This document shows, piece by piece, positions 50,702-59,657 of a stretch of DNA of 64,000 nt; the stretch's first letter is position 1, and every line of letters begins with the position of its first letter. Both the position numbers and the translations under genes were made by a program. Origin of the DNA: CAVPJW01 sp963705525 (lineage in GTDB: Bacteria; Acidobacteriota; Vicinamibacteria; Vicinamibacterales; CAVPJW01). Location: assembly GCA_963705525.1 (NCBI GenBank), contig CAVPJW010000007.1, forward strand, positions 620,001-684,000. Direction: 5' to 3'. A model generated the notes under the pieces. It ran no database searches. It saw only the letters and a list, made by a program, of their open reading frames with translations, and was not told the DNA's origin.

Positions 50702-51066
50702 CGACGAACCCCTTTCTTCCGTGGCGGCGCTGCCGGACTCTCGGCGACGAATCGGGCTGCGACTTCCAGAATCGGTACGAGCCGCCGGCGGGCGGCGGGC
50801 GTAGCGAGCGAGAACAGTCCCCAGCTCTTCATCTGGCGGCCGCGAATGCTGAACGGGCGCGCCCCTGCCGCGCGCAAGACGTCGGCGGGAAGCTTGCAGA
50901 TGATGCCGTCTTCGAAAACGCACGCAAAAAGTCGAGGGCCCGCGTATGCGGCGGGCATGCCGAACATCTTGCCCTGACGGAGACCGCGGCGCGCTGCCAC
51001 GAACTCCGTCAGGAACGTTCTCAGATCAGTGCGGTCGCGTGCCGGCATAAGAACGAGAGCCGGCAC
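50698..51066 (-). CDS. TfoX/Sxy N-terminal-like small protein
   Basis: The product is 122 residues from ATG 51066; ATG 51048 would give 116. The sequence KMFGMPAAYAGPRLFACVFEDGIICKLP is a TfoX-N type beta-strand core (given here as KMFGMPAAYAG and LFACVFEDG). A basic C-terminal tail (AAPPRKKGVRR) follows. It lacks the TfoX C-terminal domain and the competence context, so I would call it a small TfoX-like protein of unknown role. It overlaps the M55 gene by 4 nt (ATGA) and lies 21 nt after the Ada gene. Confidence 0.65.
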   Translation of the reverse strand: MPALVLMPARDRTDLRTFLTEFVAARRGLRQGKMFGMPAAYAGPRLFACVFEDGIICKLPADVLRAAGARPFSIRGRQMKSWGLFSLATPAARRRLVPILEVAARFVAESPAAPPRKKGVRR

Positions 51067-51087
51067 ATTCTAATTCAGGTGGGTCTG

Positions 51088-52173
51088 TCAGGACGCCTTC
51101 GACCGGGCGGTCTTCGTGCGTTCCTGATCGAGCAACGCGCGCTTGCGTTCGACGCCCCAGCGATATCCACCCAGTCCGCCATCGGACTGGACGACGCGGT
51201 GGCAGGGAATGACGACGGCGACAGGGTTGGTGGCGCAGGCACGCGCCACGGCTCGCGCCGCGTCGGGATTTCCGATCTTGCGGGCCACCTCGCTGTACGA
51301 CTTCGTCTGGCCGTACGGAATCGCCCGCAGCTGGTTCCAGACTCTCCATTGGAATGCCGTCGCCTGCACGTCAACGGGCAGATCCAGTTGAGGACTGACG
51401 CCGCGAAGGTGTTGCAGGATGGCGCGGGCCGGCCCGGCCACGCGACGATCGTCGTGCTCGATTTCCGCGGCCGGATATTCAGACCTCAGATTTTCCTCGA
51501 GCGCGCGATCCGAATCGCCGAGCTTCACCGACGCGACACCGCGATCGGTGGCGGCAACGAGCAGGCGGCCCAATGGTGAATCGACTACGGCATACCGAAT
51601 CACCATCCCGGCGCCCCCGCGCCGGTAGGTCGCCGGCGTCATGCCGAGCGCGCGATCGGAACGCTCGTAGAGACGGCTGCTCGATCCGTAGCCGGCGTCG
51701 TAAATTGCGGTTGTCACGGCCTGACCTCCTTTGAGCGCCGCCTTCAGACGCCCGAGCCTGCACGCGTCGGCATACTGCCTCGGCGACACACCGAGCTTCT
51801 GGCTGAACATCCGCTGGAGGTGATGGGGGCTCCCGCCGACGTTCCGGCTGATTCGCTCGAGCGTGAGGCGCTCGTCCGCGTGCGCACGAATGAATTCGCA
51901 GGCTTGCCTGATCTTGGACGAGATGGCGCGGCCGCTCGCCTGGGTCGGCCGGCATCGGCGACAGGCACGGAATCCCGCTCGCTCCGCCGCCTCTCCCCCC
52001 GGGAAGAACGCCACACGCTCGCGCCGTGGTCGTCGGCTCGGGCAGGTCGGCCGGCAGTAGACGCCGGTAGACGTGACACCGTAGACGAACGTCCCATCGA
52101 GCCCCTCGTCGCGGGCCAGGACCGCCGACCAGCACACATCGTCGTTCAGCATGGTCACACCTGCAGTGTTCAT
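51088..52173 (-). CDS. ada: bifunctional DNA repair/transcription regulator Ada
   Basis: The product is 361 residues from ATG 52173. The N-terminal zinc methyl-acceptor has C40 (GVYCRPTC), C44, C71 and C74. The AraC-type helix-turn-helix domain (about 85-185) reads LTLERISRNVGGSPHHLQRMF. The C-terminal O6-methylguanine-DNA methyltransferase carries the active Cys in PCHRV (323-327). The protein repairs O6-methylguanine and methylphosphotriesters and, when methylated at C40, activates its own regulon. All three functional units are intact and in the canonical order. Confidence 0.95.
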   Translation of the reverse strand: MNTAGVTMLNDDVCWSAVLARDEGLDGTFVYGVTSTGVYCRPTCPSRRPRRERVAFFPGGEAAERAGFRACRRCRPTQASGRAISSKIRQACEFIRAHADERLTLERISRNVGGSPHHLQRMFSQKLGVSPRQYADACRLGRLKAALKGGQAVTTAIYDAGYGSSSRLYERSDRALGMTPATYRRGGAGMVIRYAVVDSPLGRLLVAATDRGVASVKLGDSDRALEENLRSEYPAAEIEHDDRRVAGPARAILQHLRGVSPQLDLPVDVQATAFQWRVWNQLRAIPYGQTKSYSEVARKIGNPDAARAVARACATNPVAVVIPCHRVVQSDGGLGGYRWGVERKRALLDQERTKTARSKAS

Positions 52174-52281
52174 ACTGCGTAGAGTACGCGGGGCCGTTAC
52201 TGCATGCTATCCGAAGCTTGCGAGCAAATTCCTGACGGATTTCAGCGGCGCTTGCGGGGCTGAGGTGGCCGGTTCCCGAGC

Positions 52282-52782
52282 CTAGGGCACGCGAGCCTGG
52301 AGCACTTTTTCGGTTTGTTCCTGGCGGAAAGCCTTGAGTTTCGCGCGAAGATCGTCACGGCGCGTCGCCAGAATGGCGATCGCCAGGAGCGCGGCGTTGG
52401 TGGCGCCGGCCTCGCCAATGGCGAGCGTGCCGACCGGAATGCCGCCGGGCATCTGCACGGTCGAGAGGAGCGAATCGAGCCCGTTCAGCGCCTTGCTCTG
52501 CATCGGGACTCCCAGAACGGGGACGAGCGTGTACGCCGCCACGACGCCCGCGAGATGCGCCGCACCACCGGCGGCCGCAATGATCACCTCGAGCCCCCGC
52601 TCTTCGGCCGACTGCGCGAACTCGCAGGCGGCCACCGGCGTGCGGTGCGCCGACAGGACGCGGGTTTCGTGCGGGACGCCGAATCGCTCGAGCATCTCGT
52701 GCGCGCGGCGCATGGTTTCCCAGTCGGACTGGCTGCCCATCACAACGGCGACGAGGGGACGATCGCTAGTCTCCTTCAACGG
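52282..52782 (-). CDS. purE: 5-(carboxyamino)imidazole ribonucleotide mutase PurE
   Basis: The product is 166 residues if translation starts at TTG 52782 (MKETSDRPLVAVVMGS), within the end of the IDH gene. A GTG at 52797 is possible but longer than usual. Signature segments are GSQSDWETM, VLSAHRTP and AAGGAAHLAGVVAAYT, which form the CAIR-binding pocket of class I PurE. It converts N5-CAIR to CAIR in purine synthesis. PurK is not in the window. The 17-nt overlap with idh implies coupled expression. Confidence 0.93.
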   Translation of the reverse strand, partial: PLKETSDRPLVAVVMGSQSDWETMRRAHEMLERFGVPHETRVLSAHRTPVAACEFAQSAEERGLEVIIAAAGGAAHLAGVVAAYTLVPVLGVPMQSKALNGLDSLLSTVQMPGGIPVGTLAIGEAGATNAALLAIAILATRRDDLRAKLKAFRQEQTEKVLQARVP

Positions 52783-54211
52783 AATACCCCCGTTCACCGT
52801 CGAACAGGCAGAGATTCTCAGTCTTGATGAAATCGAATCCGGCCTTGCCCACGCGGTCCAGAATCTCGACGATCTGCGGATGCGTGATCTCTTTGCCGGG
52901 CGCATCAGATACGAAACGGCAGCGCCAGTGATCGCTGCAGAAGGTTTCGGGAAAGCCGTCCGGCCACACCTTGACGCCGCGATTGCTGATCATCGACAGC
53001 GTAATCCCGGGACCTCCAAGATCCTTCATGCGACTGCCGAGGTCCGCGGGACTCCCGGCCGACCAGTCCACGAAGACATCGACACCGATCAGCGTCTTCT
53101 GCTGACTAGGCTTCTTCGCGGGCCCGCGCTCTTTGATCTGTGGTGACGACTTGTACGAGGCAGCCTTGAGGCGGGCCGGCCGCTGGCCGAGTCGCGAGAC
53201 GACGGCGGCGGCAAACTCCTTCGTCCCGACTTTCTGCGAGCTGACGCCCTCCGCGTACACATCGTATGTATGGATGCCGTCCTCGATGGTTCGAAGCCAG
53301 GCGTTGTGCACGCGCTCGGCCACGTCGATCTGATCGATGTGCACCAGCATCATGACGGCGCCCAGCAGGAGCCCGGATGGATTCGCCAGGTTCTGGCCGG
53401 CGCGTCTCGGCGCCGAACCGTGAATCGCCTCGAACATCGCGCAGTGATCGCCGATGTTCGCGGATCCCGCCAGGCCGACCGAGCCTGCGATCTGAGCCGC
53501 CACATCCGACAGGATGTCGCCATAGAGGTTGGGCATCACGATGACGTCGAACGCCTCGGGCGTGTCGGCCAGCTTCGCGGCTCCGATGTCGACAATCCAA
53601 TGCTCTTTCTCGATGTCCGGATAGTCCGCGGCAATCTCATCGAAGACCTTGTGAAACAGCCCGTCGGTGAGCTTCATGATGTTGTCTTTGGTGAAGCACG
53701 TCACCTTGCGGCGGCTGTTCCGGCGCGCATACTCAAACGCGTAGCGAACGATCTTTTCCGAGCCCGGGCGTGAGATGAGTTTCAGGCACTGAACGACCTG
53801 CTCGGTCTGACGATGCTCGATGCCCGCGTAGAGATCTTCCTCGTTCTCCCGCACGATCACCACATCCATCGTCGGATGCTTCGTATCGACGAAGGGGTGG
53901 TAAGACACGCACGGCCGGACGTTGGCGTACAGGCCGAGCGTCTTTCGAGTCGTAACGTTGAGGCTCTTGTAGCCGCCGCCCTGCGGCGTCGTGATCGGAG
54001 CCTTCAGAAAGACCTTGGTCCGGCGGAGCGATTCCCAGGCCGACGGCTCGATGCCATTCTTGACGCCTTTCAGGTAGACACGCTCGCCGATTTCAATCAC
54101 CTCGAGCGAGAGACGCGCACCGCCCTCTTTCAGAATCTGGAGCGTCGCCGCCATGATTTCCGGACCGATACCGTCGCCATATGCCATTGTGACTGGACGC
54201 GAATCTGTCAT
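52766..54211 (-). CDS. icd: NADP-dependent isocitrate dehydrogenase with C-terminal extra domain
   Basis: The product is 481 residues from ATG 54211. The catalytic core is complete: KAPITTPQGGGYKSLNV (substrate-binding Ser/Asn), GLYANVRP, IVRENEEDLYAGIEHRQ and the family signature NLYGDILSDVAAQIAGS. NAD(P) motifs include GSANIG and IHGSAPRRAGQNLANP. Residues after about 350 form an additional domain (IGVDVFVDWSAG, DLGGPGITLSMISNRG, HWRCRFVS), found in the Thermus-type/alpha-proteobacterial longer IDH group. It makes 2-oxoglutarate in the TCA cycle. The purE start lies inside its 3' end. Confidence 0.93.
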   Translation of the reverse strand: MTDSRPVTMAYGDGIGPEIMAATLQILKEGGARLSLEVIEIGERVYLKGVKNGIEPSAWESLRRTKVFLKAPITTPQGGGYKSLNVTTRKTLGLYANVRPCVSYHPFVDTKHPTMDVVIVRENEEDLYAGIEHRQTEQVVQCLKLISRPGSEKIVRYAFEYARRNSRRKVTCFTKDNIMKLTDGLFHKVFDEIAADYPDIEKEHWIVDIGAAKLADTPEAFDVIVMPNLYGDILSDVAAQIAGSVGLAGSANIGDHCAMFEAIHGSAPRRAGQNLANPSGLLLGAVMMLVHIDQIDVAERVHNAWLRTIEDGIHTYDVYAEGVSSQKVGTKEFAAAVVSRLGQRPARLKAASYKSSPQIKERGPAKKPSQQKTLIGVDVFVDWSAGSPADLGSRMKDLGGPGITLSMISNRGVKVWPDGFPETFCSDHWRCRFVSDAPGKEITHPQIVEILDRVGKAGFDFIKTENLCLFDGERGYSVEGD

Positions 54212-54274
54212 AAACCTGAAATCTTACTCGATTCTCCAAACCGGTGTCTTGGTAAGATCGTCTGAAGGCTGCAG

Positions 54275-55660
54275 ATGATCCGTTACGGTCTCCTGGCTCG
54301 CCTCGGTTCGATCGTCGTCGCGCTCGCGTTGACGGGCGGCGCCATGGCGGGGCAGTCGTCCGAATCCCCGCCTCGCCCCGCCCTGATTACGGTTCCCTAC
54401 GCGCAGTTCACGCTCCCGAACGGGCTTCATGTGATCCTTCACGAAGACCACCGATTGCCGATGGTCACCGTCAGCCTCGTCTTTCGCGTGGGCTCGGCGA
54501 ACGAGCGCCCCGGCCAGGCAGACCTGGCTCACCTGTTCGAGCACCTGTCGTACGAGGGTTCGGCGCATGTTCCGGAAGGAGAGGCTGACCGGACCATTGA
54601 GGGTGTGGGCGGCAACGCCAACGCATCAACGTGGAACGACGACACGAGGTACTGGGTGACGGTGCCCTCGAATGCGCTCGAACTGGCGCTCTTCTTCGAG
54701 TCCGATCGCATCGGCTACCTGCTCGACGCCATGACGCCGGAATTCATCGACCGCCAGCGCGACGTCGTCAAGAACGAGTTCCGGGAGAGTTATCAGAACG
54801 CGCCGTACGGCATGGCTTCACTTGTGCTGAACGAGATGCTCTACCCCGAGGGACATCCCTATCATCACAAGGCCAGTGGATATCTGGAGGACCTGACGCG
54901 GCTGAGCACGGATGACGTGAAGGCGTTCTTCCAGAAATACTACGGCCCCAATAACGCGAGCATGACCATCTCCGGCGACATCGAACCCTCGGAGACGAAA
55001 CGACTCGTCGAGAAGTGGTTCAGCGACGTCCGGCGCGGACCGGACGTGCAGCCTCTGGTGGCCGCACCGCCGACGCTTAGTGAGGTGAAGCGCCAGACCA
55101 TCCGCGATCAAGTGCAACTGCCCCGTCTGTATTTGGCCTGGCCGTCGCCGCCGCTCTTTCGTCCGGGGGATGCAGCGCTCGACCTCGTCGGTGAAGTGCT
55201 GGCGGGAGGGAAGAACTCGCGTCTCTACCGCCGCCTTGTGTACGACACGAGAATCGCCCAGAGCGTGCGGGCCAGCCAGGGTTCGTCCGCGCTGGCCTCG
55301 TCGTTCGTCGTGGTCGCAACGGCCGCTCCCGGTCATACGGTTGAAGAGCTGCAACGCGCGATCGATGAAGAGATGGACAAGCTCAGGCAGACGGCGCCGA
55401 GCCAGCGCGAACTCGATCGGGCCGTGAACGGCATCGAGGCGGCGTACTACTTCAGTCTCGAACGCAGCTCCGGCATCGCCGAGCAGCTCAACCAGTACTA
55501 CAACCAGACCGGCGATCCGGACTACTTCGCCGAGGACCTCGCCCGTTATCGAAGCGCATCGCCCTCGGACATTCAGGCCGCCGTCGAATACTTTCTTCCC
55601 GCCAACGCGCGCGTGGAGCTGATCGTCCTGCCCGAAGAGGCGACGGAGCGCAGGCCCTGA
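54275..55660 (+). CDS. secreted M16-family zinc peptidase (catalytic subunit)
   Basis: The product is 461 residues from ATG 54275, with GAAGG upstream. A signal peptide ends at about residue 26. The inverted zinc motif H86-L-F-E89-H90 is complete, and E168 in VKNEFRES is the third ligand, 78 residues later as expected. Conserved FYQKYYGPNNASMTISGD follows. With the inactive partner encoded 2 nt downstream, it should form the two-subunit clamshell known for bacterial M16B enzymes and mitochondrial processing peptidase. It degrades peptides in the periplasm. Confidence 0.93.
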   Translation: MIRYGLLARLGSIVVALALTGGAMAGQSSESPPRPALITVPYAQFTLPNGLHVILHEDHRLPMVTVSLVFRVGSANERPGQADLAHLFEHLSYEGSAHVPEGEADRTIEGVGGNANASTWNDDTRYWVTVPSNALELALFFESDRIGYLLDAMTPEFIDRQRDVVKNEFRESYQNAPYGMASLVLNEMLYPEGHPYHHKASGYLEDLTRLSTDDVKAFFQKYYGPNNASMTISGDIEPSETKRLVEKWFSDVRRGPDVQPLVAAPPTLSEVKRQTIRDQVQLPRLYLAWPSPPLFRPGDAALDLVGEVLAGGKNSRLYRRLVYDTRIAQSVRASQGSSALASSFVVVATAAPGHTVEELQRAIDEEMDKLRQTAPSQRELDRAVNGIEAAYYFSLERSSGIAEQLNQYYNQTGDPDYFAEDLARYRSASPSDIQAAVEYFLPANARVELIVLPEEATERRP

Positions 55661-55662
55661 CG

Positions 55663-57105
55663 ATGAGAATCCGACTCGCTCTCGTCGCCCTGGCAGCCTT
55701 TTCGGCGGTCGCCGTCGGCGCGCAGCAGCCGCCGGACCGCTCGAAGAGACCAGAGCCCGGTCCACCGCCAAAGTTCACCGTTCCTCCCATCGAGCGTATT
55801 GCGTTGTCGAACGGACTGCCTGTCTGGCTGGTCGAACTGCACGCGGTGCCGGTGGTCGAGGTCAGCTTGCTGGTGCGCACCGGCGCGGGCGTCGAGACAC
55901 CAGACCGCGCCGGACTCGCCAGCCTCACGGCGGCCCTCCTCGACGAAGGTGCCGGCACGCGGTCGGCGCTCGACATCGCCGACGAGGTCGACTTTCTCGG
56001 TGCAACACTGACCACCGGCGCCTCGTTCGACGGCTCGGCGATCCGGCTGTACGTCCCGACGGCGCGCCTGGATCCCTCGCTCGCGGTGATGGCCGATGTG
56101 GCGCTCCGCCCGACATTCCCACCGCGCGACATCGACCGCGTTCGTGAGGAGCGTCTGACGGCGCTCGAACAGGCGCGGGACGATCCCGCCTGGGTCGCCA
56201 GTGCCGCCTTCAGCCGGCTGCTCTTCGGTGCCGCGGATCGCTCGGGATCGCCGATCACCGGAAGCGACCGATCGCTCAGAGCGATCGCGCAATCCGACCT
56301 GGCTGAATTCCACCGGAGCTATTACCGCGCCGACAACTCCGTGCTGATCGTCGTCGGCGACTTCACGCGCCCGACGATTGCGGCCATGCTCGAATCGCAC
56401 TTCGGCGCGTGGAAGGCCCCAGGAACCGCCGTCGTGCCGCTGCCGCCAACCCGGAGCGGACGTGAGCGGCGCCGGATCGTGCTCGTGGATAGGCCCGGTG
56501 CAGTGCAGTCGGAGGTTCGCATCGGGTGCATCGCCGCTCAGCGAACGTCGCCGGACTTCTTCTCGCTCGAAGTCTTGAACTCGGTCCTCGGCGGGGCGTA
56601 CACGTCGCGACTGAACCAGAACATTCGTGAAGAGCACAAGTACACATACGGAGCGTTCTCGGAGTTTGCGTTTCGACGCCAGCCGGGCCCCTTCGTCGCG
56701 AGCGCTGCAGTAGAGACGCCGAGGACGGCCGATGCGCTCCGCGAGTTCTTCCGGGAGATCGGACGCATCCATCAGCCCGTACCGACCGACGAGCTCGAGC
56801 GCCAGAAACGCTACGTCGGGCTCAGCTTTCCGGCCGAGTTCGAGACCACTGACGACCTGACGATCAAGCTCGAAGAGCTCGCGACGTACGATCTTCCGCT
56901 CGATTACTTCAACAGTTATACGGACCGGATCCGTGCCGTCTCGGCGTCGGCTGTCGAACGGGCCGCAAACGCCTATCTGCGCCCCGACCGGCTTCTTACC
57001 GTCGTCGTCGGCGATGTGGCTCAGATTCGCGGGCCCATCGAAGACCTCAAGCTCGGGTCGGTCAGCGTGATGTCTGTGGGAGACGTGCTCGACGGTCGGC
57101 CCTGA
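55663..57105 (+). CDS. secreted M16-family non-catalytic subunit
   Basis: The product is 480 residues from ATG 55663, directly after the catalytic subunit. A signal peptide ends at about residue 18. The M16 fold is clear (LSNGLPVWLVELHAVPVVEV, FHRSYYRADNSVLIVVGDFT, LNSVLGGAYTSRLNQNIRE), but the HxxEH zinc motif is replaced by the segment AGLASLTAALLDEGAG, so it cannot bind zinc. The R and Y residues that shape the substrate pocket of the alpha-like subunit (SRLNQNIRE) are present. It is the structural partner of the preceding protein. Confidence 0.92.
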   Translation: MRIRLALVALAAFSAVAVGAQQPPDRSKRPEPGPPPKFTVPPIERIALSNGLPVWLVELHAVPVVEVSLLVRTGAGVETPDRAGLASLTAALLDEGAGTRSALDIADEVDFLGATLTTGASFDGSAIRLYVPTARLDPSLAVMADVALRPTFPPRDIDRVREERLTALEQARDDPAWVASAAFSRLLFGAADRSGSPITGSDRSLRAIAQSDLAEFHRSYYRADNSVLIVVGDFTRPTIAAMLESHFGAWKAPGTAVVPLPPTRSGRERRRIVLVDRPGAVQSEVRIGCIAAQRTSPDFFSLEVLNSVLGGAYTSRLNQNIREEHKYTYGAFSEFAFRRQPGPFVASAAVETPRTADALREFFREIGRIHQPVPTDELERQKRYVGLSFPAEFETTDDLTIKLEELATYDLPLDYFNSYTDRIRAVSASAVERAANAYLRPDRLLTVVVGDVAQIRGPIEDLKLGSVSVMSVGDVLDGRP

Positions 57106-57112
57106 GCCCGCG

Positions 57113-57784
57113 ATGAAGGCTTCCGTCCTGCCCCGCGTGAAGATCTGCTGCATCAGCAGCGTCGACGAGGCGCGGCTGGCCATCAGCCATGGCGCCGCCG
57201 CGCTCGGGCTCGTCTCAGAGATGCCGAGCGGCCCTGGTGTCATCGAGGAGGACGCCATCGCGGAGATTGCGGCCACCATTCCGCCTCCGGTGTCCACGTT
57301 CCTCCTCACCAGCCGCCAGGACGCGCTGGCCATCGTCGATCAGCAGCGGCGGACCGGCGTCAATACGATTCAAATCTGCGATCGCCTCGACAAGGACGGA
57401 CTGCGCCATCTTCGCTCGACGCTGCCCGGCATCCGGCTCGTGCAGGTCGTCCATGTCGGCGGTGACGAGTCATTCGAGGAAGCGATGGACGTGGCGCCTC
57501 TCGTGGACGCGCTGCTCCTCGACTCGGGAAACCAGTCGCTGCCGATCAAGGAGCTCGGCGGCACGGGTCGGGTTCACAACTGGACGGTGAGTCGTCTGAT
57601 CCGGGAGAGCGCCAGCGTTCCGGTATTCCTGGCGGGTGGGCTCACGCCTGGCAATGTGCGCCAGGCGATCCGCGAGGTCGGACCGTTCGGGCTGGATGTC
57701 TGCAGCGGCGTGAGGACAGAGGGACGACTCGACGGCGTGAAGCTCGAAGCCTTTTTCCAGAGGGCACTGAGCCCGGCGCCTTGA
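57113..57784 (+). CDS. phosphoribosylanthranilate isomerase-like (TrpF family)
   Basis: The product is 223 residues from ATG 57113. KICCISSVDEARLAISHGAAALGLV opens like TrpF (KxCGxxxxEDA with GAxxxGF). VHVGGDESFEEAMDVAPLVDALLLDSG, FLAGGLTPGNVRQAI and GLDVCSGVRTEG are the C-terminal phosphate-binding TrpF motifs. The catalytic Cys/Asp pair appears as C12/C13 and D in LLLDSG. No other trp gene is near, so it could be a TrpF paralogue with another substrate. It is 7 nt after the M16 gene and may be cotranscribed. Confidence 0.75.
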   Translation: MKASVLPRVKICCISSVDEARLAISHGAAALGLVSEMPSGPGVIEEDAIAEIAATIPPPVSTFLLTSRQDALAIVDQQRRTGVNTIQICDRLDKDGLRHLRSTLPGIRLVQVVHVGGDESFEEAMDVAPLVDALLLDSGNQSLPIKELGGTGRVHNWTVSRLIRESASVPVFLAGGLTPGNVRQAIREVGPFGLDVCSGVRTEGRLDGVKLEAFFQRALSPAP

Positions 57785-57790
57785 GCCGAT

Positions 57791-59509
57791 TCACCTGCGC
57801 CCCATGTCCTCCGCCTTGAGCCGGGGCGGCGTCGCTTCCGTCAGGCTGATCAACAACCCCACCACCACGACCACGACCACGCCGACGACGTTGTGCCACA
57901 GGAAGGAAATCGACGACAGCCGGGCCACTGTCGCAACGGCGGCCATGCCGGCGATAAGCCCCCAGAAGGCGCCTCGTCCCGTTGCCCGAGGCACTCCGAT
58001 CGCGAGCACGAACACTCCGAGGAGCGATCCGTAGAAGAACGACCCGAATCGATTGACGACCTCGATGAGCGATCCGAGCGACGTCGCGTACACCGCCACG
58101 CCGCAGGCCACGAGTCCCCACCATCCCGTCGCGAGCTTGGACACGCGCAGGTAGTGCGCGTCCGACGCATCGGTCTTGAAATGGCGACGATAAAAATCAA
58201 TCACGGTGGCCGTCGCCAGCGCGTTGAGCTCGGCTGCGCTGGCCGACATGGCGGCGGCGAAGATCGCGGCGATCAGGAGCCCAACCAGCCCGACGGGCAT
58301 CCGGGTCGTGATGAACGTGGGAAAGACGTAGTTGACATCGGTATACCGCGCATCGTTTCGTGTTCCTCGCACGATCGCGATGGCGCCATCACGCGTGCGC
58401 TTCACGTTGGCGTCGGCGGCCGTAAACGCTTCGCGTGCCGAGGCCATCCGCTGCCGATCGCCAGTTTCCCTGGCTTCGGTGTAGCTGCGCGCGGCATCGC
58501 GACGGTCGTCCAGCGCGGTCGCGTAATGGACATCCAGTTCCGCGAACCGTTGCGCATCCGGACTCGCGGCCACCCGCTGACGATCTTCCGGGTTGAAGAG
58601 CAGCGGCGGCCGCTCGAACAGGTAGAACACGAACACCAGGACACCGGTCAGCAGGATCAGAGCCTGCAGCGGTATCTTGACGAACGCGCTCATCATCAGC
58701 GAATCGCGGCCGGCGCGCACGGAACGCGCCGTCAGGTACCGCTGCACCTGGCTCTGATCGCACCCAAAATACGAGAGCATCAGAAACAAGCCGCCGATCA
58801 TGCCCGACCAGAAGGTGTAGGTCTGCCGAAGATCGAACGAGAAGTCGATGGCCTTCAGCCTGCCGGCCGCACCCGCCAGGTGCATCGCCTCACTCAGACC
58901 CACGTCGTGCGGCAAACCCAGGACGAGAAGAACGACGGCCGTCAGCACGCCGGTGACGACGACCGCCATTTGTTTGACGTCGGTCCAGGTGACCGCCTGC
59001 ACCCCACCGATCATGGTGTACAGCGCGGTAGGCATACCGATGGCGAGCACCGTCAGGGTGAGGTTCCATCCGAGGACAATTGACAGAATCACCGCGGGCG
59101 CCGCGATGATCACGCCGCAGGACATTCCGCGCGACAGCAGGAACAGCAGGCTGGCCAGCGTGCGCGTTCGCGCATCGAACCGGCGTTCGAGATACTCGTA
59201 CGCCGTGTAGACCTTCGCGCGATAAAAGAACGGCACGACGGTCACCGAGAGGATGATCATCGCGATCGGCAGACCGAAATAGAACTGCACGAATCGCATG
59301 CCGTCGGCGAAGCCCTGTCCGGTCGTGCCGACCAGCGTGATGGCGCTCATCTGGGTGGCCATCACCGACAGGCCGACGGCCCACCAGGGCAGGCTTCGAT
59401 TGGCGAGAAAGTACCCTTCGACCTTGTCGCTGGAGTGCGTGCGCTTCAGACCGTCGTAGACGATCCAGATGAGGTAAGCCGCGACGACCGCCCAGTCCAG
59501 GAGCCGCAC
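57791..59509 (-). CDS. sodium:solute symporter (SSS family) with a hydrophilic insertion
   Basis: The product is 572 residues from GTG 59509, one nt after the stop of the small membrane protein gene. About 13 hydrophobic helices match the SSS fold, with MSAITLVGTTGQG and the sodium-site region YFGCDQSQVQRYLTARS. Residues 300-392 form a charged stretch rich in A, R, D, E and Q (for example ARSYTEARETGDRQRM) between the helices near 281-297 and 395-416, with no counterpart in the usual family. The C-terminus is normal. Substrate (sugar, amino acid or organic acid) is unknown. Confidence 0.88.
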   Translation of the reverse strand: MRLLDWAVVAAYLIWIVYDGLKRTHSSDKVEGYFLANRSLPWWAVGLSVMATQMSAITLVGTTGQGFADGMRFVQFYFGLPIAMIILSVTVVPFFYRAKVYTAYEYLERRFDARTRTLASLLFLLSRGMSCGVIIAAPAVILSIVLGWNLTLTVLAIGMPTALYTMIGGVQAVTWTDVKQMAVVVTGVLTAVVLLVLGLPHDVGLSEAMHLAGAAGRLKAIDFSFDLRQTYTFWSGMIGGLFLMLSYFGCDQSQVQRYLTARSVRAGRDSLMMSAFVKIPLQALILLTGVLVFVFYLFERPPLLFNPEDRQRVAASPDAQRFAELDVHYATALDDRRDAARSYTEARETGDRQRMASAREAFTAADANVKRTRDGAIAIVRGTRNDARYTDVNYVFPTFITTRMPVGLVGLLIAAIFAAAMSASAAELNALATATVIDFYRRHFKTDASDAHYLRVSKLATGWWGLVACGVAVYATSLGSLIEVVNRFGSFFYGSLLGVFVLAIGVPRATGRGAFWGLIAGMAAVATVARLSSISFLWHNVVGVVVVVVVGLLISLTEATPPRLKAEDMGRR

Positions 59510-59510
59510 G

Positions 59511-59657
59511 TCAGGATCCGAAGTAGCGGCCGAACGTCCAGAGGGCCAGGATGGACAGCGCTTCTACGGCGACAACCGCTCCAAAAAGTCGCGCCTGCCA
59601 TTTGTCATCGGCGTCGCCCGACGCGCTCCGAATTGCGGAATCGTTCTCGCTCGTCAC
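59511..59657 (-). CDS. small single-helix membrane protein (48 aa)
   Basis: This is a 48-residue frame from GTG 59657, whose first bases overlap the lyase stop (GTGA), to a stop at 59511 one nt before the symporter start. It has a polar N-terminus (MTSENDSAIRSASGD) and one transmembrane helix at about residues 25-41 (FGAVVAVEALSILALW), then TFGRYFGS. Codon use and position between two genes, with start-stop overlaps on both sides, support a real gene. It may be a small partner subunit of the SSS symporter. Function is unknown. Confidence 0.65.
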   Translation of the reverse strand: MTSENDSAIRSASGDADDKWQARLFGAVVAVEALSILALWTFGRYFGS

